DNA of 64,000 bases from Urechis unicinctus. Its lineage: Eukaryota > Annelida > Polychaeta > Xenopneusta > Urechidae. The stretch lies in the NCBI GenBank assembly GCA_034190875.2, contig CM067354.1:9296364-9360363 (forward strand). Reading direction: 5' to 3'. Shown piece by piece: positions 37,557 to 48,752 of this stretch. How positions within the stretch are numbered: the stretch's first letter is position 1; the number at the start of each line of letters is the position of its first letter. Below the pieces are notes generated by a model that had not been told where the DNA came from, did not search any database, and saw nothing but the letters and a program-made list of their open reading frames with translations. The translations under genes were made by a program, and so were the position numbers.

Positions 37557-40500
37557 CATGGCACCCTTACTCTCAGCCAATCAGAGCTCGAGATAAAGCA
37601 GACCTTTTTGTAATCGCTGCAACCCATGTCGATAAATCACCAAGAAACAACATTTGAGAAGGTCCCTCACCGAGCACCGCTGCTCTAACATGGCAACACT
37701 ACGGAGGTTCTTATTATCACGCACACCTTGCAAGTCTTATAACGAAGGTTTACTCAAGAGTCATTTGCTTGCCAGCCGCTAATCTGGTTGCGTATCGCTC
37801 ATTGGGAAGTCATGGTATTATCCCATCTCCACGGAATCTAGCTGAGGCGCGAAATTCTAACACCTGCCGAGCCCTGTCTACTGCGCTTCAGCGTTGCTAG
37901 CATCAATCAACGACGAAGTCGGCGGGGCTCTGATTGCCGGAGTTGGTATGGTTCTGCAAGTCTCACACAACAAACTATCGAAGCATATTCTAATCAAATA
38001 AACAAACAAGTATAGAAACAAAAGTATTTATGTAATCATTACTAAAACACAGACAGCTGACAGCGTCGTGCTTGATTATCGCGTGTAGGTGCCATCGCGA
38101 TAAGTATTTTATCGCGATGGCACCTACGTTCTCGTGTTCTTTATCCATATCACCCACGTGACCATGCGATAACCAACACACACATGGGGTTCATCGGGTT
38201 CACTTGCAATCTGAGGACAGTAAGTGCAAAATTTACATGTCTTGATTTTTTAATTTATATGAAATTATTTATTGAGCAACAGCGAAGAATACATTAACAT
38301 CTTGGTTCAACTAAGCAGAGACAGTTAGTACAAATGTAGCTGTTATATAGTACTACTCATATAGACTCTGATGTTATGTTTCCTTTCTCAGTTAATGCCC
38401 ATTGATAGAAGGCTGTTAATGCTGACATCAGTTCGGACCACAAAGCTGTAGAAAACGGGAGAGTAAAGGAGGCTTGAAGACTATAAAAATTTCAGCTCTT
38501 ATTAAGAATTCTCTTACCGTTGACTTTTCCTACTCACTAACAATATAACAGCATCGGCGAACTGCAAACATGCACCGGTTTATTTCCTATCACTTCACAG
38601 ATCAACTGCCAACAAAAGTGGAACTAAGCAGACTCCGCTAAAATTGCTACAACGAATTGAAAAATAACATACACGCCTCGCAACTGAACACAAAACAGCG
38701 AGCTCACCGCGTTTATAAACACGGGGTTGCGTGACACATTACATAAACTGTTATATACGTGGTTACATAAACACAATATCACCAGATACGCCAAGTTAAT
38801 GCAGACAGTTAACAATCAAGCAAATAGCCAACGGTACACAATCTACACGATTACTAAACTAAACAAACATATATAGCGATACCATTCACTGTGTGTGTGA
38901 GGCAGCATGAAACGACATCGTGCTTCCGCCACACAATCTAAGCCTTACTATATAAAGCACGACATTATCCCGGTAAGGTAATACTGTGCGCCTATCGACA
39001 ACATTTACAGTCATATTGCTCCTGACCTGATTGAAATGGGTTCAAGTGCTGGTGCAATGTGACGAGGAACTTGCCTGATTAGTTAGACACCGAGATAAAA
39101 GTAGACATGGTGAAGAGTACGAATTTCATTCACATAAACTTCTCTAATGCAGTTCCATGATTTACATGAGCAATCACTATGCTACAGATACAGTGATTCG
39201 TGTCGACAATGAAAGTATAAATACAACCAGAAAGAAACAAATATTTGCTGTAATCCGAATCAAGCGTTGCTTGGAAAATCAAAATCTTGCTTTATGACAA
39301 CTAATATGTTTTTAGCCATTGCTTTTGCCCATAAGATATCTCAATGACATGGACGAATTTGGCGTTGGTAACATGGAGTTGTGGAATATGGATCACTTAT
39401 GGGATTGCCACAATACAGTGGGTATTTATGTGCGTTTCTCAGAAAACCTACTCGTGTAATCTGATTCACCATTAGCTGCAAAGTTTCTTATTTTGAATCA
39501 GGCATCGTATTGCTAACGAACGCACCTCATTGTATCCGTATGCCGGCGTGTTAATGCAAATGTCATTTACGAGATAAAGACACGCTCATCTCACGCTAAT
39601 AATTGGCATATTTCTTCTAATATCTTTAGTCTATTTGCGACCATGACGCTTGATGTAGAGTGAATACAACTGCTGATGAGGATATGTCAATTATGATAAA
39701 TATATTTTTCGTTAGCTGCAGCTGCAAGTCGATGGCTGTTGTCAGAAGCAAATACCTTGGGAATTCAATCTGCTTAGCTCTGAGAAATTGCTTTCTTTAC
39801 CGCTGGCTATTCATTGACAGACCTGAACAGTCACTCCCGTATTCATTAATGATATCCCGATGTGAACTGTACCTGACCTCGCCATGTTTCCGAATACAGT
39901 TGTAATTATTGGATGGTATGGGTCATATGCTAAATATAGCATCAAGCAAATGGGTGGCTGTAGTGTCCGCATAATTTCCATTTGGCTCGACATGTCATCG
40001 TTATTACCCTTAGTAAATGTAACAAAAGCAAGCTCTCTTGTTTATTGTCATCCTAATGAATCATCTGCCTTAAAATACAGTGCTTCTAAAAGCCAAATTC
40101 AAGTTGCGAGCCAACACATGTCAGACAGGGATTTCTTCAAGCAATCTTTCGAATTGAGGCGTCTTTGACACGTCATATGCCTGGTGACCCATTTCATTCT
40201 CTCATTCGTACCGACTTAAAAACATCATAAATCAACGAGTATTATCAAAGCAAGTATTAGTCTTGTTGCTTCCTCACTGCCAAATAAACTAGAAGCTGCA
40301 ATTTCTCTGTAAAACGCGTAAAGCAAACACAGGATATATTAAGCCTCACATTTACTAACACAATAACAGTTTTCTCTATTTTATCCACAATCAATGGTAC
40401 TTCAGACGTTAGTGTCACTGAAATAGCCCACGTGGTCCAAACTGTGGTGCTGTACCAAAAATAGTTTGGCTCGGATTGATTCAACTGCTAGAGCAACAAA

Positions 40501-41262
40501 AGGGTTAACCACGCACAGGTTAGCCCTACAAGACGTCTGAGTATATATTTATATTACCGTTCGACCGGAGCTACGCGCAGGTATGAGTGAGAAAGATGCC
40601 AGGTGACAGCTGAAGGAGGCTGTATTCAGATGATTTAGCTGAGATGAGGCATGAGATGAGGATTTATATATGCATATATAAGCAGCGTTTGATAGAAATA
40701 CGCCGCGGTGCATCAAGTGCGTTATGTAAGCGAACATCATTTCACTTATTGCAATACAACTTGTCGAGAAAGGCATCAGCAGAGCACTGGGTACATAATG
40801 TTGGTTTATATGGCTATTGCGTGTGAAATTGAATTACTGACACAGTTTAGACATGTTTCTCTGAGGGTCTAGGAATTAATCAGGAATGCAATTCATATCA
40901 TGTAAGGCTATCGTATTTATCAATGTCGATGCAGTTTTCTTTAAAATTTGGACCGAGGTTTACATAATGTTTATATTAAGGCTTCATAATTTAAAGTTAC
41001 GCCTAGTTGAGAATCACCTTGATCCCTTTTAATGGGTTTGGTTATGAATATCCAGAAAGACGAGTAACTTTGCCACATCGGTTTGATTCATGGGGTTCGT
41101 TAAATCGTAATTGATCCCTTTTGACGACCCCTTCGTAAAATCCTCTTATGTAGCAGCTATAGAACTACCGTAGCTGCGAAGTGGACGGAATTCGAGCGTA
41201 AGCAATAGAGACGATTGGACGGCGCATGCGTTATTAATCATACCGTTAGCTCGTTGTTAGCA
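37554..41262. other. Intergenic, no gene seen
   Basis: Begins with a somewhat GC-richer stretch (37554-38200). No gene-like open frame. The hairpin at 38085 is listed separately. Confidence 0.45.
38085..38127. repeat. Perfect 19-bp stem-loop with 5-nt loop
   Basis: 38085-38103 and 38109-38127 are exact reverse complements (GTAGGTGCCATCGCGATAA in the left arm), separated by GTATT. The stem is about half GC in AT-rich surroundings and contains TCGCGA. The arms are perfect, so it is either young or maintained. The loop is too short and the stem too short for a usual microRNA precursor. Confidence 0.9.
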
Positions 41263-41268
41263 TTTATT
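41263..41268 (-). terminator. Candidate polyadenylation signal of the GH31 gene
   Basis: TTTATT on the plus strand reads AATAAA on the minus strand, 548 nt beyond the stop codon at 41816. It is the first canonical signal I see downstream; no cleavage site is claimed. Confidence 0.4.
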
Positions 41269-41815
41269 GTAAACGCGTTCAATTGCTGTTTTCAAATGAC
41301 AAACAAACACTAGATTTAAGTTATTTTAGCAAGTTGAAACAAATGAGATCAACAATACAATAACATGTAACCACCACAAGCGCAACTTGAGAAGACTACG
41401 CGGGACAATACATTTAAACTGCAACACATGATTATACTATATAAACGCATTGGGTGGCATATGATAAATTCGCCATTACAAGCATTTCCCCTGTTATGTT
41501 ATGACACGTAACTACAAGTGAATGTGCAGTCGCATTCTGTGTGATACCGTATTCTGGGTGCTCCTAGCAATAACCACAATCATCTCATTGCACAAACATT
41601 CCTGTAATCATGAAACATTTACTGGGCATATAGCAGATATCCAATTCATCGCAATGATGCATTCCACGGTGACGTCATGGCGCTCACAGCGTGTCGATTG
41701 TTATATGGCTGCCATTTTGATCCGAGGTCAATTAGAAGGAAGCTCACTGGACGGGACGCGATTCATAAACGAGGGTTTAGTGAAGAAGGTCGGGTGACAG
41801 GCGTGATACTTGGTC

Positions 41816-43883
41816 TCACAAATAGCGATAAACACTGAAGTGGGGTAATATGCCAAGTCCAGCGGGGTAATTGATCCACTGTCCCGAAGGGAGCGCCGCT
41901 AATCTGGTGTGGTCCCACCACATACTGCCGTTGCCCAGACGAGGCAGGTAGATTCTCCGTGACGTACTATCCTTGGTCATGACTGGAGCGAGCATCATCC
42001 AGTCGTCCACAATAAATTGGTCGACCACTCCGAATGCAGCCTCATCATCTGAATTCGCCAAGTTCCACAAAGGCTTTATTTGAAACTTATATAAGGAAGG
42101 AAATTTATTATTTCTCATAATTTGGGTATGGAGTTCCAACAGGTTTAACATGTGCGCCTGCGCAGTTTCACTTAAACACCAAGGAGGAAGTGGAAGTTGT
42201 ACAGCTGGCAGAAACACAGAAGCTGACAACCACCTGATGTACAACTCTTCATCAATAGCACCCTCGTCACATTGGAACAAAGAAGATCTTAGAACGGGAG
42301 TTGAAACAAATTTCACGTTCTCCTTGAACATAGTGAATAGCAATAGTTCAGGCAATATCCCACCCAGACCACTCTTTCCCCAAGAAACAACTTTAGGACT
42401 CAAAGAGAAGTAATTTGCGATGCCTTCTGATAAACCCATCTCACTTTCGGTGATAATTGGTGAATTAGGGTATGTGGTTTGAGCTATTGTTAGCATATTT
42501 TGTATGTTGGCCCAGATCCGACTTCTTTCTGTCTCATCTGAAATGGACAAAACGTTATCTACAGCTTCTGGTAGAACAAAGGCCTTTACTCTCGATCCCG
42601 TCCTGTGTTCAAACCGATCTACACTTTTCCAGAACCACTCGGTTGCTGCTGGATCAGCAAAATTCAGCATGTAACGAGTATCATTTTGGTACCGCACAAT
42701 AAGAGGCATATTACGATGATCAGTGATGATGAAGTCAAGTAGGAAGTTTGAGGAGGACGCCAGGCGGCGCAGGGTGAGGATATTTGTGCTTATCAGAGGG
42801 AACAGAGGAAGTGCTATGTTGATATTAAGGTCGCTGTCAGATTCCCATTCACATAGCTCTGCAAGAGACTGGATATCGCAGGTTTGGCAGACATACAGGA
42901 CGTCCGTCAAGTTAAAATCAAGCATTCTGAGGCTGAAAGTTGTAATTGCGCCCATTACTCGGCACACAGGTTCCCAAAAGGTCACCAGCAATGTGTGGGA
43001 TAGTCGTGGGAGTGCAGAATCGTTTTTAACCAGCGCCCTTGTAATATTAACTGGTCTCTCGGTTACCTTTGCGTCAATACACAGAGTGTAATTCAAATGA
43101 GTTGGTGACATTTTGTTGGAGCTTGTTTTATCCGATCTAGGGATTTGCCGGATGCATACGGAGTGATCCGGACAATCACTGTTATTATTTACGCCAATCA
43201 ACATAGCTTGGTTGGAATCTCCATGGAGAGAAATACCTGTAGAAGATACAATAATTTTACGCTTCCCAGAATACAATGCTTGCCAGGTCAGAGCACATGT
43301 TCTGTGCTGGAACAGATTGTAGCTCTCCTGGTTGGAGAAAGGCACACCTACCATTTGGCTTCTACTACCACCAAACCATTCCCTGAAGTCCCCTCGAAGA
43401 CAGTCACCGAATACGTTTTCCTTACAGTCCTGAGAGTACCAGGCGATGCTGTAACAGCTCCCAAACCTGGCGTGTTGGTAATAATCAATATTCAGCCTGA
43501 TGTGATGTTCCAATTCAAGACAGAGGCTATCGTCAGAAGACGTATCTTCGTCACACATTTTACTAAGAACTAACGCGTGTTTACTGTCATGGCCGAGAAC
43601 GCCATTTATTTGTAACGCCCCGTGAGTATTTAAGATAACAAGTCTTCCTGTAGAGACAGTCAATTCCGCATTGCCAACAAGCAGTTTTACTCTGGGTGTC
43701 TCCAACATATAGAAGAACCAACCGAGTCCAGCGGCCAATGAGCAACTGATAAGAAGAACAGCCGCTGTTCCTAAAACAGCTCTAACTTGCTGTCGACAAA
43801 GAGTCTCATCGTCGTCATCTGCATCAATTGCACTGCGACCTCTTTTGTGTTTTTTGTCAGTCGATGCAGTGAAGAGAGCATTT
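41816..43883 (-). CDS. GH31-family type II membrane protein, SITS-binding-protein/MYORG-like (main coding exon)
   Basis: Encodes residues 9-696 of a predicted 696-residue protein; TGA stop at 41816-41818. The exon follows an acceptor reading GATGTTTCCAG on the minus strand, and its first base completes a split codon (phase 2). No ATG precedes the membrane segment in this exon, so an upstream exon is required. Order: short acidic/basic cytoplasmic tail (KKHKRG, DADDDDE), one membrane segment at about 43-67 (GTAAVLLISCSLAAGL), then a large extracellular or lumenal part with seven N-glycosylation sequons. Family motifs are GGSRSQMVGVPF (179-190), SWGKSGLGGILPELLL (508-523), ELYIRWLSASVFLPAVQLPL starting about 554, DQFIVDDWMMLAPVMTKDS (629-647), IYLPRLGNGS (652-661) and LPSGQW (672-677). 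The position where active GH31 enzymes have the FDAGE nucleophile reads FVLPEA (444-449), and the usual acid/base Asp motif is not evident. It is therefore likely non-catalytic, as proposed for SITS-binding proteins. Length fits the branch. Confidence 0.93.
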
Positions 43884-44710
43884 CTGGAAACATCACAAAA
43901 TACAAAGGTATATATAAATAATGTCAAATATTCAGATGTACGTCTATCATGCGAACACTCATTGACCAGTAACAAAATATATATTTTAGTCTACAACCGA
44001 ACATAAATAAAAGACATCGTTTATAGAGTATGCGATGATTGTATAGGCAGATTGAGGGAAATGCTGTCAATGTTGATGGACACGACACAATGTTGCTTCA
44101 TAATGTTAAATAACGGCAAAGAACAACAAACTGCAACCAGCAATTGATACTCATCTAAATGTGTGAAAAACGGTAATGATTGTAACACGACACAGAGAGA
44201 GTTGGGTAAGTGTGACGTCATAATGGAGGTCATTGACATCTTTGCTATAATGCATAATACTCCCGTCTGCAAAGATGCACCACTCTGACAATATACACAG
44301 TTCCTGTTAACAACGCAGCTACGGCAATAAGCCCCGACCCTTTGACTTGATTAGGATTCCCTTTGATGATGGTATTTGCGAAGTGCTGGTGAATCAAATG
44401 CCTTGTTTGTTAATGTGACCATCAATCACAATCGGCCCTGTAATTCACATCATATATCGTGGGCAGCATCTGTTGCTAAGCACATTGTAAAACATATTAT
44501 GATAGAGGTCGCTAACACCAATGTTGCACTGTGCAACCTCAACCAGTGATTACACGATCAACAGCCCTGGTCTGCTTCTTACAAAATAACCTCCACATAC
44601 TTTCATTCCTTCAAAAATATATGTACTTGACTTATCACAGCAGAATAATATTCTTCAAGTGTGAATGTGATCTATAAACAGAGTACATTTGTCACCATGT
44701 AGATACTTAC
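43884..44710 (-). other. Intron of the GH31-like gene
   Basis: Predicted 827-nt phase-2 intron. Donor is GG|GTAAGTATC (44710 downward); acceptor is preceded by a pyrimidine-rich TTTGTATTTTGTGATGTTTCCAG. The only open frames inside are short. Confidence 0.7.
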
Positions 44711-44733
44711 CCATTCATCCAGAGTACAGCCAT
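44711..44733 (-). CDS. GH31-like gene, first coding exon
   Basis: Reads MAVLWMN plus two bases of a Gly codon, then a near-consensus donor. It joins the main exon in phase to give MAVLWMNG-NALFTASTD. The ATG has a strong context (A at -3, G at +4). Going upstream the same frame meets TAG at about 44868 with no earlier ATG, which fixes this start unless another exon is spliced in between. The short cytoplasmic head it creates (about 42 residues before the membrane segment) fits a type II protein. 5' untranslated sequence and any non-coding exon lie further up. Confidence 0.7.
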
Positions 44734-45736
44734 TGTCAGTAGACGAGCCCTAGAAGCGCTATGAACACGGTATACAATGCCAGCACGATACAATACTTCA
44801 ACGAAACTATCTCCTTCCAATATCTCCTTCCGACGGGCGAGCCAAAGCGTTGACCTTTTGATATACCTCTAGTCTCATTGCGTGCGCAGGTGATTTAAGC
44901 GTGATTATTCTTGTGATCCACAGCAGGTTATGTCCCAGGGTCTTCCGTTGCTGGTCGTTTTAAGATGTTCCTATCATCTTATGAAAGCCACTGTTTGTGT
45001 GTACGCTTCCTAGGGTATATCCGTCGCCAGCTCTAGCCAGCACGCCCCGTATATTTATGACTTGCCTGGAAACTCGGCCTTTGTGTCCCCGGGTGACGAG
45101 CAGCTGATTGAGGGTTGCGCCGCATATGGTTGCGATGGCTATCAACAGCTCAAGCACGGAGCCGTAGATTGCTTTTGATTTGGGAGTAGTTGCCGCATTC
45201 TGGCGAATGGGGACCAAGCAACTCGCCTTTAACGCTGGCTCCGAAGCGCGCTCTGTAGTTAATGACAGTCTACGGCCGGGCTTCTCTTATTAACTGCCAG
45301 GCAAGTCAGGTTCCAGGAGTGAAAATACCGAAATGCAGTTAATTGTGAGCAGGCGCAAGTTATACATTCTAGGTCTCCAGCAACCTTCATGAGCTTACAG
45401 CGGGGATTTGTCACCGATCAACGTCAAACGCGTCGAAGGATTCTCCTTGATATGCTCCTGAACTAATTAGCTCACCTAATGGCTGCGCCAAACAGGTTGC
45501 AGCTAGCTCGTCGACAGTGGTGCAGTACATCTACGCTTGGAGCAGCAGATGTCACTGCTCTCACGATGCGAAAAGCTCATCAGTCTCAGTTCATCCCATC
45601 CAGAGTACGCTATATGTTCCTCATATAGCAGGTAGAGATCAATATTTTTGAGCAGATGTGATTTTTTTCGATATCAATATATAAATGAATGAATAACACA
45701 AACATATCAATTACGATGGCGTTATTTGCATCGTTA
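44734..45736. other. Upstream region of the GH31-like gene
   Basis: Presumably contains its 5' untranslated region and promoter; no TATA box or transcription start can be fixed. The stretch 44950-45300 is GC-richer and carries a minus-strand open frame of about 109 codons (about 45287 down to 44960, no ATG at its start). A hydrophobic stretch in that frame, LELLIAIATICGATLNQLLV, could be a membrane segment. It is not recognised and may be an exon of something else or chance. Confidence 0.35.
45330..45440 (+). repeat. Short repeat related to 30850-30940
   Basis: Shares an ordered series of matches with 30850-30940 (CAGGCGC, GGTCTCC, TCATGAGCT, a TGTCA motif, a CAACGT/CAGCGT motif) over about 85 bp. 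The frame here reads MSLQRGFVTDQRQTRRRILL, which looks like a protein fragment; the source is unknown. Confidence 0.4.
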
Positions 45737-47227
45737 TTAACTTGGCGTTGTCATAACGCCAAGTTATGGCGATCGGCCCGGTTTGTAAGTTTGTTAGTTT
45801 GGATGTTTGGATGTATGTAACACTTTTTTTGTTTCGCGATACAGGTCGCAATTTTTGAAATTTTTCAGATTTTTTTTTTTTAAATGGTTGGGACCAATGA
45901 TGCGCAGAACCGAGAGGTTTTGTTTTGACCTTGAGTTCATATAAGGTCAAGGTCACGTTGTGAATTTTTCAATCCTTCATATCATCTTAACCTACGGTGC
46001 GATTTTTAAAAAGTTTACAGTTCCTTGTAGCCTGATTTATTCGCCAGCTTTCCATATCAAATATCATGAAAAAATATGCATATTTCGCCCCGTAGCCCCC
46101 ACTCGAAAATTTGTGGTAGTGTTTTACCACATTTTTCCATCGTTTATAACTTCAACAATATTCGATGGATGGTCATAAAAATTGGGTCGAATGTGCTCAG
46201 AAGCACTGGCTATCGGAAGATAAGTGTTTTTTTTATGTCGATTACGTCACTTCCGGTTACGAGCAAAACAACGTTATTTAGCTGTGCAATCCGAATTTAT
46301 CGCGTCATTTCTCCGTCGTTAATGGTCGTATCGTAAAAATGTTTGCACCTGAAGGTAGCCCATACACTTCCAAACTTGAAACTTATTCATCTAATTGTTT
46401 ATGTCTTATAGTTTTCTCACAAACTGAGCTTAAAGTTAAAAAGTGACCCCCCAAATGCATTAACACCCCCCCAATATGTTAAATACTACTGGGTCGATTT
46501 TGAAAATTTAAACATGAATTTGAAGGTTACTTTTCGAGTAACATTTCGTACGCATTGTAACAGCAGGAATTATGCGTAGTTTTCTCACGAATCGCCGGTA
46601 AAAGTTCGGAAAACAGGTAAAATTGATAATTTTTTTTCGATCACTTATAAAATCGACAATATTCGTTCGAGGATCATAAAACTTGGTTCGAATGTTACCA
46701 TGGAGAGCGTCAACCGAATTATAATTCTTTTAGGGAAGTCGCTGACGTCATTTCCGGTCACGAACGAATCAAAGTTATAATTCGACTGAAATCTGAAGTT
46801 ATCGCGTCGTTTCTCTGTCGTGAATGGTCGTATCGTGAATTGGTTTGCTCGAGAAGGAAGCCCATTCAATTCTGAACAATGTGTATAATTTTCAGCTCTA
46901 AATATCCAACAGTTTTCTCACAAAGTAAGTTTGAAGTACAGTGGGTGTCAATTCTGCTGGCTCTTCACTGCAGCCGCCCTGTCGCGCAGAACAAAGGAAT
47001 CCCGAGCGGCCCAGCGCGCGGCTTGAGAGAAGCGGCTGGCTGCGGGAATCAGGTCAAATCGCAGCGCCTCCCGCGCTACATCACCTAGAGGCCCAAGGGT
47101 ACATGGGGGAACTTTACCAACTGCATCAGGAAAATTTCATTTTGGTCAATTAAGGCCCCATTCTGAAAATCTCTCCAATTAATTAGATGCAGTTCGCCAA
47201 GTTCCCACATGTTCCCATGTGCCTCTT
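45737..47227 (+). repeat. Array unit 1 (type A)
   Basis: Stem-loop 45739-45765 (loop GTCAT). DR0 pair at 45926-45955 with one eroded half. CRE/ETS sites at 46242-46257 (CRE changed to TTACGTCA) and 46743-46758 (TGACGTCATTTCCGGT). GC-rich tail at about 46970-47090. Confidence 0.85.
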
Positions 47228-48752
47228 GTTAACTTGGCGTTGTCATAACGCCAAGTTATGGCGATCGGCCCGGTTTGTAAGTTTGTTAACTTGGCGTAAT
47301 CATAACGCCAAGTTACGTTGGTCAGTCGCGTTTGTAAGTTTGTTTGTTAACAATTTTTTGTTTCGCGATACAGGTCGCAATTTTTGATATTTTCCAATTT
47401 TTTTTTCACCAATCGTTAGGCGTCATTGATGCGCAGAACCGAGATGTTTTGTTTTGACCTTTACCTCATATTAAGGTCAAGGTCACGTTGTGAATTTTTC
47501 AATCCTTAATATCATCTTAACCTACGGTGCGATTTTTAAAAAGTGTACAGTTCCTTGTAGCCTGATTTATTCGCCAGCTTTCCATACCAAATATCATGAC
47601 AAAATATGCATATTTCGCCCCGTAGCTCCCACTCGAAAATATGTGGTAGTATTTTATCATATTTTTCCATCGCTTATATCTTCAACAATATTCGATGGAT
47701 GGTCATAAAAATTGGGTCGAATGTTCACAGAAGCACTGGCTATCGGAAGATAAGTGTTTTTGGGATGTCGATGACGTCACTTCCGGTTACGAGCAAAACA
47801 ACGTTATTTAGCTGTGCAATCCGAATTTATCGCGTCATTACTCCGTCGTTAATGGTCGTATCGTAAAAATGTTTGCACCTGAAGGTAGCCCATACACTTC
47901 CGATCTTGAAACTTATTCATCTAATTGTTTATGTCTTATAGTTTTCTCACAAACTTAGGTTAAAGTTAAAAAGTGACCCCCCCAAATGCATTAACACCCC
48001 AATATGTTTAATACTACTGGGTCGATTTTGAAAATTTAAACATGAATTTGAAGGTTACTTTTCGAGTAACATTTCGTACGCGATTTACAGCAGGAATTAT
48101 GCGTAGTTTTCTCACGAATCGCCGGTAAAAGTTCAAAAAACAGCTAAAATTGGCAATTTTTTTTCGATCATTTGTAAAATCGACGATATTCGTTCGAGGG
48201 TCACAAAACGTGGGTAAAATGTTACCATGGAGAGCGTCTACCGAATGATGATTCTTTTGGGGAAGTCGCTGATGTCATTTCCGGTCACGAACAAATCAAA
48301 GTTAAAATACGACTGAAATCTGAAGTTATCGCGTCGTTTCTCCGTCGTAAATGCTCGTATCGTGAATTTGTTTTCTTTCGAAGAAAGCCCATTCAATTCT
48401 GAACATATATGTGTAATTTTCTGCTCAAAATAACCGACAGTTTTCTCATAAAATAATTTTAAAGTACAATGGGTGTCATTTCTAATGGCTCGGCGCGGGC
48501 TTTTACAACAGCCTGCCTCACGCGCTGAACAAAGGAATTTGCTCTAGGCTAGGGGGCGCGGGGCACGTGGCGCGGCAAATACGGCAGGCCGCGGTACTCT
48601 TAAATAAAAAATATGCTTTTCCTGGTGTCAGACTCTGAACCATTGTTTTATCGATAAATCTAGAGTAACTTGGTCAATTTTGGGACAATATTGAAATTTT
48701 CAAAAGTTTCCGACACTGTTAGCCAAGTTCACCCATGTCCTCATGGGCATCT
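47228..48752 (+). repeat. Array unit 2 (type A, alternative tail)
   Basis: Two stem-loops in a row (47231-47257 and 47288-47314). DR0 pair 47455-47485, left half eroded to TGACCTTTA. CRE/ETS at 47772-47787 (perfect) and 48270-48285 (TGATGTCA). Tail carries a GCGCGGGGCACG-type block and ends in GCCAAGTTCACCCATG. Confidence 0.85.

Noticed and set aside
42150-43573. Plus-strand frames of 76-142 codons
   Set aside because: Antisense shadows of the GH31-like gene.
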